64,000 bases of DNA from Cardinalis cardinalis (taxonomy: Eukaryota > Chordata > Aves > Passeriformes > Cardinalidae). Location of the stretch: the NCBI GenBank assembly GCA_014549065.1, contig JACDOX010000031.1:1790062-1854061 (forward strand), read 5' to 3'. Positions 54,806 to 64,000 of the stretch are shown here, piece by piece. Positions within the stretch are counted from its first letter, which is position 1. Each line of letters begins with the position of its first letter. The position numbers and the translations under genes are program-made. The notes under the pieces were generated by a model. It searched no databases. It had not been told where the DNA came from and saw only the letters and a program-made list of their open reading frames with translations.

Positions 54806-55309
54806 ATCTGACTAAAGGTCAGGGCACAGGGAGATATTCTTCAGCCATTAATATTATCTATTTAACATCATGCCTTAAAAATTATTTAGCATATAAAATA
54901 TTACTTTAAGTTACATTTGGTTTCTAATCAGCAAGCCAGTTGTTTCATAGAAAAATTATGGCTGGGACAGCCATCTCCATGTTGTATTTCTGCACTTGAC
55001 TTTTTTCTATCAATGTGTAAAGCCTTTCATTCTTCATGATATAATTTAAACATAACTATTTCAGTCTGACTGACTCNTGTCAGTCAATATCACTTTGAGC
55101 TATCCTTAGTGCTCATAGACAAATTTATATTGCTTACAAATGCAGAAAACACCGTCTCTGTCCTTGAGACAAGACATCAGGAGTGGCACTAAGTAGCGTC
55201 CAGCCTCGGATAGGCTTTTGTGTAGCCCTTCTTGATCCATCCCTAAGCCATTGAAATCATTCTCCTGAGCTTTATTTTTGCACCTAGTTGTGNAGCCTTG
55301 CAGTAGGAT

Positions 55310-56450
55310 TATTTTGATCCCTAGCTCCTGCATGAAACTGTCATGTGAAATGGTGCCTGAAGCCTTTCCATGGTCAAAATAAATCATATCTGCTCCTTCT
55401 TTACCCATCAGCCCATTACCTTGTCAAAAAGACAAATAATGTGATTTGACATGATCTGTAATGGACAAATTGATGAGAGCTCTTACTTTACATNTTGTTT
55501 TCAATAATTTTATTTGTTATTGTGTTCTTACATGAATTTAAGTTGTTTAGTTGTATATAGTATCTTGGCTTACTTCCCCCCCCACAGTTTTCAAGGATTA
55601 GTACTATTTTTGCTTTCNTAAAGTTTTTTGGACTTCATCCATTCTGCATGAGTTCTCAGATATAAATGCTAACGGCTTTGAGATGGTCTCATTCAGTTTG
55701 CTGTATCTCCTGCTGGGAATTCTACTTGACTGAACAGATTTGAAGAAGACTCATGCTCTTCCCTAGTTTTTTACTTATAGTACAGTGGTTCTTACTTCTA
55801 TTTCCATATGTCTTAATTGTGTTAGCCAATTAGGTATTTTGCTGAAGAAAAAAAAAGACATTAAACACTCAGAATTCTCAGGATATTTCACTATTGGATA
55901 TCCTATCCCTTTGTGTAGAGATCTTTCTTTACTCTTCTAAATATCAGTATGCTTTCAGAATATTTTTTGCCTCCTGATAACTGCATGTCATTTTATACTT
56001 TTTTATAAAAAAGTATGCACTTTTTATATACTTTATATAAATTTTATACTTTTTTTGATTTTGTGTCTACAATTTCATGTTGTTCTTCTATACTCACCCT
56101 TAAGAAATTCTGAGAAATCCTCTCTGGTGTGCGAGGTTGCTGAAGAGTTCATATCCCAGTTAAATTTATGGCAAAACAAAATTTCTAGTCTTTCTTTGCA
56201 CTGAGTTCTGTATTTGTGACCCATAAATGGCTTTTAAGAGTCTATTAGACTTTGTGCTCTTTATTCCTGTAACTTCACTTTCCCTAGCTTCTTATCTATC
56301 ACTTCTCTGAGTTCATGCAAGTCTGCTTTTCTAAAAAAAAATCATATTAATCTCTTTCTCCATCTTAAGAGAAAAGAACTTCAAAATTCATATTTTCATA
56401 TTAACCCTTATCCATCCACTTTCACTCTCTCAATAAGGTCTTCCCAACTG
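55310..56450 (-). mobile_element. Very old CR1 LINE remnant (EN-RT linker to RT palm), antisense
   Basis: Three CR1 protein landmarks can be read on the minus strand in the right order and spacing. Near 56340-56300 is FFRKADLHELREV, the linker after the endonuclease (family RKADFxxLREL). Near 55700-55630 is LNETISKPLAF then ISENSCRMDEV, the RT start (family LAEAISEPLAIIFENSWxTGxVP). Near 55390-55340 is GADMIYFDHGKASGTISH, the RT palm (family VDVVYLDFSKAFDTVSH). Both metal-binding context residues around the first Asp survive. Many indels and stops separate them, so it is far older than the CR1 copies at 37 or 42 kb. LTR copy 2 begins about 250 bp beyond its recognisable limit. Confidence 0.7.
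55995..56016. repeat. 22-bp perfect palindrome
   Basis: The 22 bases form a perfect dyad, with half-site ATACTTTTTTA and its reverse complement adjoining. It lies in locally TA-rich DNA within the old CR1, where variants of TATACTTT recur three more times within 50 bases. It may simply reflect slippage in TA-rich sequence. Confidence 0.95.
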
Positions 56451-56702
56451 GCCACAACTGAGTTCAAACAAGTATTACTGTCCATCACCTCACTTAAAAC
56501 CTCTTTCTTCTGTCTGTTCTACCTCTTTGCAAGCTGATGCCTGAAGACCTAAAAGTTTTTCACTGACACAAAAAAAAAAAAGCAACCTTCCTAGTTTTAG
56601 TTGGTAATTCCCCTTTTAAAAACACAACATCCAACACTTGCTTATATTCTATTGGAGACCTTGAACACAACAGTAAATAACCCTTATTCATTGGCCCCTG
56701 AA

Positions 56703-57444
56703 TGTGCTGGATTGGGTAAGGACAGAGTTTATTTTCTTCACAGCAGTAAGGGGCTGTGGTTTGGATTTCTGATGGCAGCAGTGTTGCTGACACTGAGATG
56801 TTTTAGTCACTGCTGAGCAGTGCTTACACAGGGTCAGAGTCTTTTCCATATTTCACCCACACCACCAGTGAGGAGGTTGAAGCTGCACAAGGGCTTGGGA
56901 GGGGACATAGCTGGGACAGCTGACCAAAGCAGTACCCCACAGTACACAGCATCATGTGAGTACATAAGGCCAGGGGAAGAAGGAGGAAGAGGGGCATGTT
57001 CTATAAATATTCCCAGATCACAGAATATTCTGAGTTAGGAGGGACCCACAAGGATCATCAAATCCAACCTTTCAGTGAATGGTCCATCCAGGGATCAGCC
57101 CCCCTGCCTTGGTGTTGTTAGCACCTTGCTCTGACCAGCTGAGCTCATCTCAGGGTCACATTTTCAGATTGATTATTGATATTTATCTTCCCAAGTAACT
57201 GCTATGTGATGGGAACCTGCTCTCCTGGGGATAGCTGCACACCTGCCTGCCCATGGCAAGGGGTGAATGATTTCCTTGCTTTGCTTTCTTGCATATGCAG
57301 CTTTTGCTTTCCCTGTTAAACTGTCTTTATCCCAACCCACAAGTGCTGTCACTTTATCTTCCAATTCTCTTCAACATCCCACCAGAGAAGAGTGAATGAG
57401 TGATCATGTGGGACTTGGCTGCCAGCTGGGATTACACCATGACA
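56703..57444 (+). mobile_element. Solo LTR, avian ERV (ERVL-like), copy 2, split by a SINE
   Basis: It opens TGTGCTGGATTGGG and carries the shared blocks in order: 'ttggatttctgatggcagca', 'gatgttttagtcactgctga', 'tagctgggacagctgacc' and a decayed TATA region (TACATAA at 56961). After the SINE come 'ctgctctcctggggatagct', the GTTAAACTGTCTTTATCCC segment at about 57315 and the end 'gggattacaccatgaca' at 57444. Without the nested 155-165 bp it measures about 585 bp, the same as copies 1 and 3. The flanking five bases do not match exactly, so the target duplication has decayed or the ends are off by a few bases. No internal retroviral genes adjoin. Confidence 0.78.
57017..57159 (-). mobile_element. 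tRNA-Ile-derived SINE with CR1-like tail (TguSINE1-like)
   Basis: Read on the minus strand, the 5' part (about 57156 down to 57081) resembles an isoleucine tRNA gene. It has the A-box region 'gagctcagctggtcagagc', the anticodon-arm region 'ggtgctaacaacacc' with 'aagg', and a B-box 'ggctgatccc' just before 'tggatggacc', which fits the acceptor-stem end. The 3' part (about 57075 down to 57017) matches the CR1 3' terminus: 'gatgatccttgtgggtccct', then 'cctaactcagaatattctgt' and 'gatct'. This is the architecture known for TguSINE1, mobilised by CR1 machinery. The flanks ATTCCCAGAT (57009-57018) and ATTTTCAGAT (57160-57169) agree at 8 of 10 bases, a possible decayed target duplication. It is inserted in LTR copy 2 and is therefore younger. 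Confidence 0.8.
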
Positions 57445-59006
57445 CCAATTAAGTTCAGCATGTTCTATGAGCATTTTGAGGGTTTGAATACCTTTACATC
57501 TATCGTTTATATAAAAGGCAATATCTTCTTTATTTTCAATTCAAAATTCCACTTTATTTTCAATACCATCAATATTCTAAATCTGTGAACTAATTTTCCA
57601 TAATGAAAGTCAAATCATTATTTCGTTTGTGTAATAAGACATCAAGACCATCATTTGCATCTAAATCTATTCTGCTGTGTTTGATGAAACACCTAAAATG
57701 TTTAAAATACAACTTACAATATAACTTTCCTCTTTTCTATGTTAAATCTTTAAGACTGACCTGTAAACTTATGCTTCCATCATTTGCTAATCTAGACTAA
57801 AATTTTTCTCTCCCATNGCTTTGATAATGTGCCTTCATCTTTGGTATGACCACAGTGAAAATTCCAGTGGAAGAAATGAACCTCACCCCTGTTCACTTGT
57901 TCCCCTAAGAACATCACTCATGGAAATGAAAATCAAGTCATCCTGCCTACAAGTCTGCAGATACACATTTTTATTCAATTTATCTATACCTATGTGGACT
58001 GNTACCAATAGCTATGGACACTAAAGGGAATTCCAGCCCAGCTCTCATTTTTACTCCAGGAGCTGTGTAGCCACTTACCTTCCTGAGATGACTCCTGGCA
58101 GCATCCATACAGCCTATGACTTGGGCTTATAAAGCTGCCAGTGCCAGGACTTTGGGTAAATGAATTAATCTGCCTTCCCACCATTATTACTCTGTGGTTC
58201 CAGCACACTGTCTTCTCCCTTGTCCCTTTAAAAAGCACTATTTCCTANTTAATTTGAAAAATGTTACCCACCTGACTGTTCCATCCCACTCTTAACCACA
58301 TTTATTCTCTTCATTTTATGTGATGCACATACATGTACTCCACATCTCGAGTAGGATCTCACTTCCCTGTTCTATTATGATTGTAACAACTCTTAATAGA
58401 TGATTTATTTAAGAACTTTTACCTCAAGATTGTAACTCTTTTTTTCCCACTGATTAAAGCTATTCCTTGACTTTTTGTACCTTTTTNCCCTCAGAATTAC
58501 TGGAGCAACATATGCTCATTCAGATTTTTAGCTGATGTTTATCAGTCTGATCTCTTTAAATTCTCTATTTTTAGAGTATTATCTCGTTATCATTTGTGAA
58601 CTCCCAGAAAGCTCTCAGGATCACCATACTTGGTCCAAATACTTACATGGTTAAACTTCTGCATTATATATGTCCAAAGGGATAAGGCATGTGTATGGCA
58701 TTTTCCTACATTTCTAACAGGCTGTATTCATTCATGTAATGCTAAGAGAAATAAATGAAAAAAACCCCACATTTAAACAAATTATCATTTCTCANTTACA
58801 AGACTGGAAATGTGCTTTTATAGAGTCTATTTGGCCAACTCCTTTCATTAGCTCACTTTGTTGGCAATTCAAACTTAACAAATGCCTTTTTCCCTGCTGT
58901 ACTTTTAGAGTAGATCACTTTTCTCTTTGCCACGATCATCCATGATATTTTCACAAATTCAAGTCNCTCTCAGAAATTATTTTTCTCTATTTCACAGTTA
59001 TTTTAC
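57445..59006. other. Unique DNA, possibly the 5' continuation of the old CR1; nothing certain
   Basis: If the CR1 at 55310-56450 extended further 5', its endonuclease would lie here beyond LTR copy 2, but I could not recognise the expected GDFN-type motif. Open frames at 57821-58238 have no recognised domains. Confidence 0.4.
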
Positions 59007-59156
59007 TTGGGTTTCCAGCTCTTTGTCATCCAGGTACATGTTCCCAAAGCTGTTGANGCCAATATAGGTATCAGTCTCCAACAGCAGGTCAGTGGCCTTC
59101 TTGCAATATTTTCCTTGTCTCTCTGCAGCTGCAATATACTGTCATCTGCAGCTTTG
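59007..59156 (-). other. Candidate protein-coding exon, unassigned, with a probable 1-bp frame break
   Basis: The minus strand has a strong 3' splice site: a pyrimidine tract ending CTCTCTTCCCCAG just above 59156. It has a 5' splice site CAA/GTAAAA at 59007/59006. The 150 bases between look coding, but in two frames. The first part reads AADDSILQLQRDKENIA in one frame. The last 34 or so codons read KKATDLLLETDTYIG, an ambiguous codon, then NSFGNMYLDDKELETQ in another. One lost base near 59097-59102 (CAAG for a presumed CAAAG) would join them. The frame of the first part is in fact open through the whole block, so an unbroken but less protein-like reading exists. I cannot name the gene. It may be a real exon with a consensus error, a broken duplicate exon, or chance. 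A host gene would lie on the minus strand. Confidence 0.4.
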
Positions 59157-61248
59157 CTGGGGAAGAGAGCAAAGACATAAAACAGAAATTGTTCTAGGGA
59201 AGGAACAAAAAGAAAACTAGGTAAAGTTAAGAATGAATGTGAGAAAGATAAAAATATTCAGGAGACAGGTTTCTTTTCTCACATGCCTCAGCTCATATTG
59301 ATTATATCCACAATAAGCCACCTACACAGTCACAGCTTCTAAACTGTATATGGATTAAAAATATTGACACCAAGAAGCTGTCAGATAGTTCTTGATAACT
59401 TGTTAAGAAATGTTAAAGAAAGGAAAATTAGGAAAAATATGAGGCAGGGATAGAAATAAAGAAAGTGNGTAATTTCAAATCTAGCAACTTCTACATATTT
59501 ACCTCTTATATAGTTCCCTGGGAAATGCCAGTAAACTGTCCCCTGCCTCAAGCCTCTCTCAAAGATCATGCAAACTCAAAACTAGCCTATATAATTTTTT
59601 GTGTTAAGGAAAAACCCCACCAAGTGGTAACTAATTGAGCACATCTCAATTTGCAAAAATTATTAAGAAAAACAGTTGAAGCTGAAGAGTAGCAATGACA
59701 GTGGTTATCATGAAAAAAACTCCTTGGTAGCAAACTTATCTTGTCCTATTAATTTCATTGTTATTNTATGTGTAAATAAAATGAGCAATTATATATGTAA
59801 ATAAAACGAGGCCCAATGAAATCTCTACTTCAAAATATTCTCCCAAGGGAGCCAATTACCAGCTCCTTCACTTAACACACTAAAATCCTGCAACATAAAA
59901 GAATAAAAAACTTCTAACAGACAGCAAACTATACTAGATGATTCACCATGAAAGGTCTTTCCCATATCTGATTTCTATGAATCAAGGATCCATAAAACCA
60001 TCAATTTTCAGGGGCTGTCACCCCCATTTCCTCACTAGTAATTTCTGTTATCACTGGAAAACAAAGTTACAAATAAAGACACCANTGAAAAGCTGCTAGC
60101 TATCTGTATTTTAAATGCAGATCTTTTATTCAAATGCTGCTATGACATANAACATTTCCCAAAAAACCCCATTGGTCTGCATAAAATTTTATCCAAGTAA
60201 AAATATGTTGCAATGTTAATTCCTGGAAATAAAAATAGAATTGAAAGTTGATACACTTTTATTCCTTTCTGCTCTCATCCTAATCTAGTNCAAGAGTACA
60301 GACCTGATGCAATTCTATCATGTAATTAGATGGTTCAAGATCAAATGTCTTGTGTTACATTGTTAAAGCAAAATCAGGACTATGTTAAATATCAATAGTT
60401 CAACCTGTCCTGTTCTCATGAATGGGCTTCTTAGATGCATGTGCAGTAAATGAGGATTAGAAAATAAATAAATAAATACATAAATAATTNAAAAGACCAN
60501 ATATATGGAATCTAGGTGTTTTTCAGGCATTTAAGTTGCTCATCATTTTGTCTAGTCTACCATATTTATCTAATTTATGGGGGTTTCCTTAGAGTTCTGC
60601 NTGTTTTCCACAACTACTTTATTTTTCTGTTATCCATGAAAAGAACAGTAATATGTTGACTTCTCATGAATTGTGAGGAAACAAAATTATTAATTTTAAA
60701 ATAAATAAAACACTTGAAATTGTAGAACATAGATACCTGAGTCTTACTTATGATAACATTATGAACTAGTTCCACTCAGAATATGGGTAAGTAAGTGAAA
60801 ATAAGCAAGAACAAGTGTTGTTGTTCCAGCATTTGTTAACTTGCATTTTTTAACATGTGCACAAGAGGCTTACTCGGAATGTGAGAAAGTATGAAGAATA
60901 AAATGAGACCAATAAAAACAGTGGCAATAGAAATGAAAAATTAATTTCCACATTAAAATTTTAAAATACAGGCTAATAATAAAACATCCACTTAGGTGGT
61001 TTTCCAGTCTGAAGGAACATCTTGTAGAACACCAGTTATCACAAACACACAATTTAAAACTAAGTACTAAAGAGGGGAAAATTTTGGTTTTTACATAACA
61101 TTGAAGTTATNTAAGGTTTCTCATCATTCTCTCACATGCAAACTCTTTCAAGCAGGTCAGTTTTGCCTAGCTTGACAAACTTCCAAATTAATTTCATAGC
61201 TCTGAANTACATAAAATATTCAAGTCTCCATGTATCTCTTTAGGCATT
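59157..61248. other. Unique AT-rich DNA, no gene recognised
   Basis: A short (AAAT)n tract lies at 60461-60489. The repeated segment 'tgtaaataaaa' occurs twice within 35 bases at about 59772-59806. No repeat family or exon is seen. Confidence 0.5.
60461..60489. repeat. (AAAT)n tetranucleotide microsatellite
   Basis: Six or seven AAAT units with one ATACAT variant. It is short and imperfect, ending next to an N. Confidence 0.85.
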
Positions 61249-61832
61249 TGTGCCGGTTTTGGCTGGGGTAAGTTAACTTTCTTCCCAGTGGCTGGTATGG
61301 GTCTCTGTTTTGGATTTGTGCTGAACANAGGGCTGGTGATACTGAGCTGGTTTTGTTATTGTGAGGAGAGCTTGCCCANAGCCAAGNCCTTTTCTGCTTT
61401 CTNTAACAACACACTGGAGAGAGAGTNTGAGTGCTTGGGAGGTTGGGAGGAGACACAACTGGGACAGGTGACCCCAAATGACCAAAGGGATATCCCANAC
61501 CTTATGGCATCGTGCTCAGTNTATAAACTGGGGGAAGAAGGAGGAAAAGCAGGGATGTTTGGAGTGATGGTGTTTGTTTCCCCATGTCACCCTTGCATGT
61601 GATGGGGCCCTGCTCTCCTGGAGATGGCTGAACACCTGTCTGCCCATGGAAAGCAGTGAATTAATTCCTCAATTTGCTTTGCTTGCATGTGAGGCTTTTG
61701 CTTTCCCTATTAAACTGTCTTTATCCCAACTCATGAGTCTTNTTCCTATTCTGTCCCCAGTCTCTCTGCTGGGAGGGGAGTGAATGCGTGGCTGCATGGG
61801 GCTTGGCTACTGGCTCAGGTTAAGCCACAACA
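61249..61832 (+). mobile_element. Solo LTR, avian ERV (ERVL-like), copy 3, uninterrupted
   Basis: This is the best-preserved copy at about 584 bp. It starts TGTGCCGGTTTTGGCTGGG, shows 'ctggtatgggtctctgtttt', 'ggttgggaggagacacaact' and a TATA-like element (TATAAACTGGGG) at 61522-61533. The polyadenylation-type signal ATTAAA at 61709-61714 is followed by CTGTCTTTATCCC. It ends in 'caggttaagccacaaca' at 61832. The start and end pair TG...CA fits retroviral LTRs. Flanking five-base sequences (GCATT and GAATA) are not identical. No gag, pol or env lies beside it, so it is a solo LTR. Its TATA element makes it a possible promoter donor to neighbouring DNA, but no transcript evidence exists here. 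Confidence 0.82.
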
Positions 61833-63434
61833 GAATAATGAAAATGTATCAAAATNCTTTGAAGAGTGATGTACAGTATTTTATTTCTGTATTGAAATTA
61901 CTGTTCTCTAGTTCTCACAGCTACAGAAGCAAGATATTTTATTTGTAAGCAATATGTTTTTAATTTTTATATCATATGGTTTAATGAAAATGTAAGAATC
62001 CTAAGCCAGTGGCCTTAATCAGTTCTGACTGATGAAGGAATTTTGAGAAATAATTTTTTTACTTCTTGTTGGCGTTTTTTATGAAATCTGAAATACCAAT
62101 GTTGTTTGTACAAAATGTTCTGNATTGATCATGCTCAGAACTCAAAATTTAGTATCACTGAACTTAACACTAACTTTTAAACACATTGCATAATGAAAGT
62201 GAAGTTTCTTATATGGAACTAAATTTTCCCGTATTTTCTTTTGTTTTGCAATGCATATTATTTGTCTCTTTATGACCTNTGAAGAACTTACCCAGAAAAT
62301 TTTATTTAAGGAAGTATATTGATCTTAGTGTTGCCAAGGCAGCCAAGCTAGCTGTAATGAATGTAATGCTCACATCAAGTGAAAAATGGAGAAATNTTTT
62401 TTCAAATGAAAAAACTTAATTTGCCCAATACATGAGCTGTACAGACAAACAAAAAGATCAGTTTCCAACACCTGGCTTAGGAGAAATGATTGAATAAGTT
62501 TTTGTTAGTGCTCATTTGTGTTAATCAGTTTGCTATGAATACTAATTTGATAACAATGGTATAAAAGTTTGTTGACTGTCATATGCAATCCTACAGAAAA
62601 AAAATCCAATTGTTTACACCTTCAGCTGTAAATTTAAGGTTATATGAAAACACAGTTGAATTCTAGTTTACTTGAGCTAGCCCTCCTTAGTTCACTCTAA
62701 GAAACCTTGGGAGAACACACTGCTGCTCTTAGGGCTNAGTACAAATTTTCCAAACTGCTCTGATTCAGTTCACAGTAGGTTGTCTCTCCATACCTCCATC
62801 TTCAACCTGAATAATGAAATAAAATGATGTTTTTTCTTTAAGCAGCACCATCTCCCAGCTCAGAAGACTATCAGAGGTGCATAAACAACTAAAACTGGCC
62901 CACACCTACTTAGCACACATAAGCAATTCAGTCACTGTAATGCCTTCCAGGTCCTAAACAGATTACTAAGTTCAAAATTGCTCTTTTATTTATTCCTCAG
63001 CAGTATAATAAATCTTGAATTATTTTCTGCCCNGTAAATAGTGGGGCTTTGAAAGAAATGCCTTTTGCCACCATCCTCCTCACATCCCGACAGTGAGGTC
63101 ACCCCTCAGAAATAGGAGCTCTTGGCTTGAATCACTGAGTCAGTGATCATGAAACCTGAGACAGCAGGAGCAGTCAAGATAGTGAAATCTGATGATGATT
63201 CTTTAAGACATACATGCCTAAAACTTTTGCTCAGAAATGATAATACTAGAATCTAAATGACTCACCTTCCTTTCTGGTGGGAGATATTTATGTGCATACA
63301 CATAATTATATAAACATGTATTTGCAATGTGANGTCTTTATGCACTTCTTGGGGAAGAGATCTNTCCTTTAAGTANAAAACNGAAGAAATAAAAGTGCAA
63401 TGTACCATGAATATTATGTTTTTCTCTTAATGGC
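61833..63434. other. Unique AT-rich DNA, no gene recognised
   Basis: Nothing beyond ordinary AT-rich sequence with single Ns is recognised. Confidence 0.5.
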
Positions 63435-63484
63435 AGTACATTATATGTACTAGAAGGCCTTTGTGGCCTTCTAGTACATATAAT
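63435..63484. repeat. Perfect 20-bp inverted repeat with 5-nt loop
   Basis: ATTATATGTACTAGAAGGCC at 63440-63459 and its exact reverse complement at 63465-63484 flank the loop TTTGT. A smaller hairpin overlaps its left arm: AGTACAT, loop TAT, ATGTACT at 63435-63451. The motif AGTACAT therefore occurs in two alternative pairings. No tandem copies or transposon ends adjoin. The stem is too short for a typical microRNA precursor. Confidence 0.97.
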
Positions 63485-64000
63485 ATTCATATTCAAGCTC
63501 ATTTCAGATCTCATCTTTCATTAATTAAGGTAAATTAGTTGCTCATTCTCCACTGAAAATTNATTTTATCTTTCATATCTCAATTAGCTTGTTTTTTAGC
63601 CAATAATAGATTTTTTTTTTTCTAATTCTTTAGCAGTTCACTTCCATATGTCTCTATAGAAGCTTTGTTTTGCTATAAGGTCAGTCCTTGTTATCACTTC
63701 CAGGTAAGCTAAGANCCATTACATACACAGCTCCTTCTATTTCAAAACAAGTGACTAATGAACAGTCCTTTGACATCATTATTTTTGCCCCTAATGTTAT
63801 GGTTGATAATATGCTTTTGCAGCCTCACTGACAACAGCAGAATCATCCCACCTCTCCNTTTCAACACCTTGTGTTTTAAATTTTCAAGTAGTTTATTTAC
63901 TTTCAGTTTTCCCAACAGATATTTTAATCTTGTTCAAGTTCCATCAGCATCCCGAACTGGAATATGACTGAAGACCCAGACAGTTCCCAGAAAAGCCTGT
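63485..64000. other. Unique AT-rich DNA, no gene recognised
   Basis: No repeat or exon is recognised to the window edge. Confidence 0.5.

Noticed and set aside
55106..55408. A 100-codon protein gene on the minus strand
   Set aside because: Its first part is the decayed CR1 RT palm motif; the rest has no recognisable content.
57081..57156. A functional tRNA-Ile gene on the minus strand
   Set aside because: The tRNA-like head has many substitutions, including an anticodon change, and is fused to a CR1-type tail, so it is a SINE head.
61249..61832. An intact endogenous retrovirus with coding genes
   Set aside because: Only an LTR is present; the sequence on both sides shows no gag, pol or env similarity that I can recognise.
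63440..63484. A microRNA precursor
   Set aside because: The stem is only 20 bp with a five-base loop and perfect pairing, too short for a Drosha/Dicer substrate.

Overview
The window looks like AT-rich, gene-poor nuclear DNA from a bird, most likely a passerine. Three things point there. CR1 non-LTR retrotransposon fragments are spread across it, some keeping the avian 3' terminus. There are three copies of one endogenous-retrovirus LTR type familiar from bird genomes. Inside one LTR sits a short tRNA-derived SINE with a CR1-like tail, the architecture described for the zebra finch SINE TguSINE1. Nothing suggests bacterial, phage or organellar DNA. Single N calls are scattered through the sequence and there is one 24-N assembly gap.

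No complete protein-coding gene can be supported. Most open frames are short, start at arbitrary ATGs and look like chance frames, or they translate repeats (pentanucleotide arrays, CR1 reverse transcriptase remnants). The window is best read as an intergenic gene desert or the inside of very large introns. The best coding candidate is a 150-base exon-like block on the minus strand at 59007-59156, with good splice signals. A weaker one is at 13841-13930 on the plus strand. Neither could be assigned to a gene.

Layout. 1-8651: unique DNA, a pentanucleotide microsatellite (2820-2895) and a short CR1 3' end (6734-6909). 8652-9320: CR1. 9321-30980: a long unique stretch holding two purine-rich GGAA tracts, a possible very old CR1 end near 22105 and almost no ambiguous bases between 20028 and 29852. 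30983-31590: CR1 with a small internal foldback. 31591-36962: unique DNA with the assembly gap. 36963-37741: CR1 with readable reverse-transcriptase C-terminus. 40781-41634: LTR copy 1, split by an unrelated insertion of about 260 bp. 42172-43025: CR1 with an RT FADD box and a proper 3' end. 43026-54690: mostly unique DNA. 54691-54805: a second pentanucleotide array. 55310-56450: a very old CR1. 56703-57444: LTR copy 2, split by the SINE. 59007-59156: the exon candidate. 61249-61832: LTR copy 3, uninterrupted. 63440-63484: a perfect 20-bp hairpin.

The clearest story is the nested transposon history at 55-62 kb and 40.8-41.6 kb. All three LTRs reduce to about 585 bp once the insertions are removed, lie in the same orientation and act as solo LTRs. 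They therefore date the SINE and the other insertion as younger than the LTRs.
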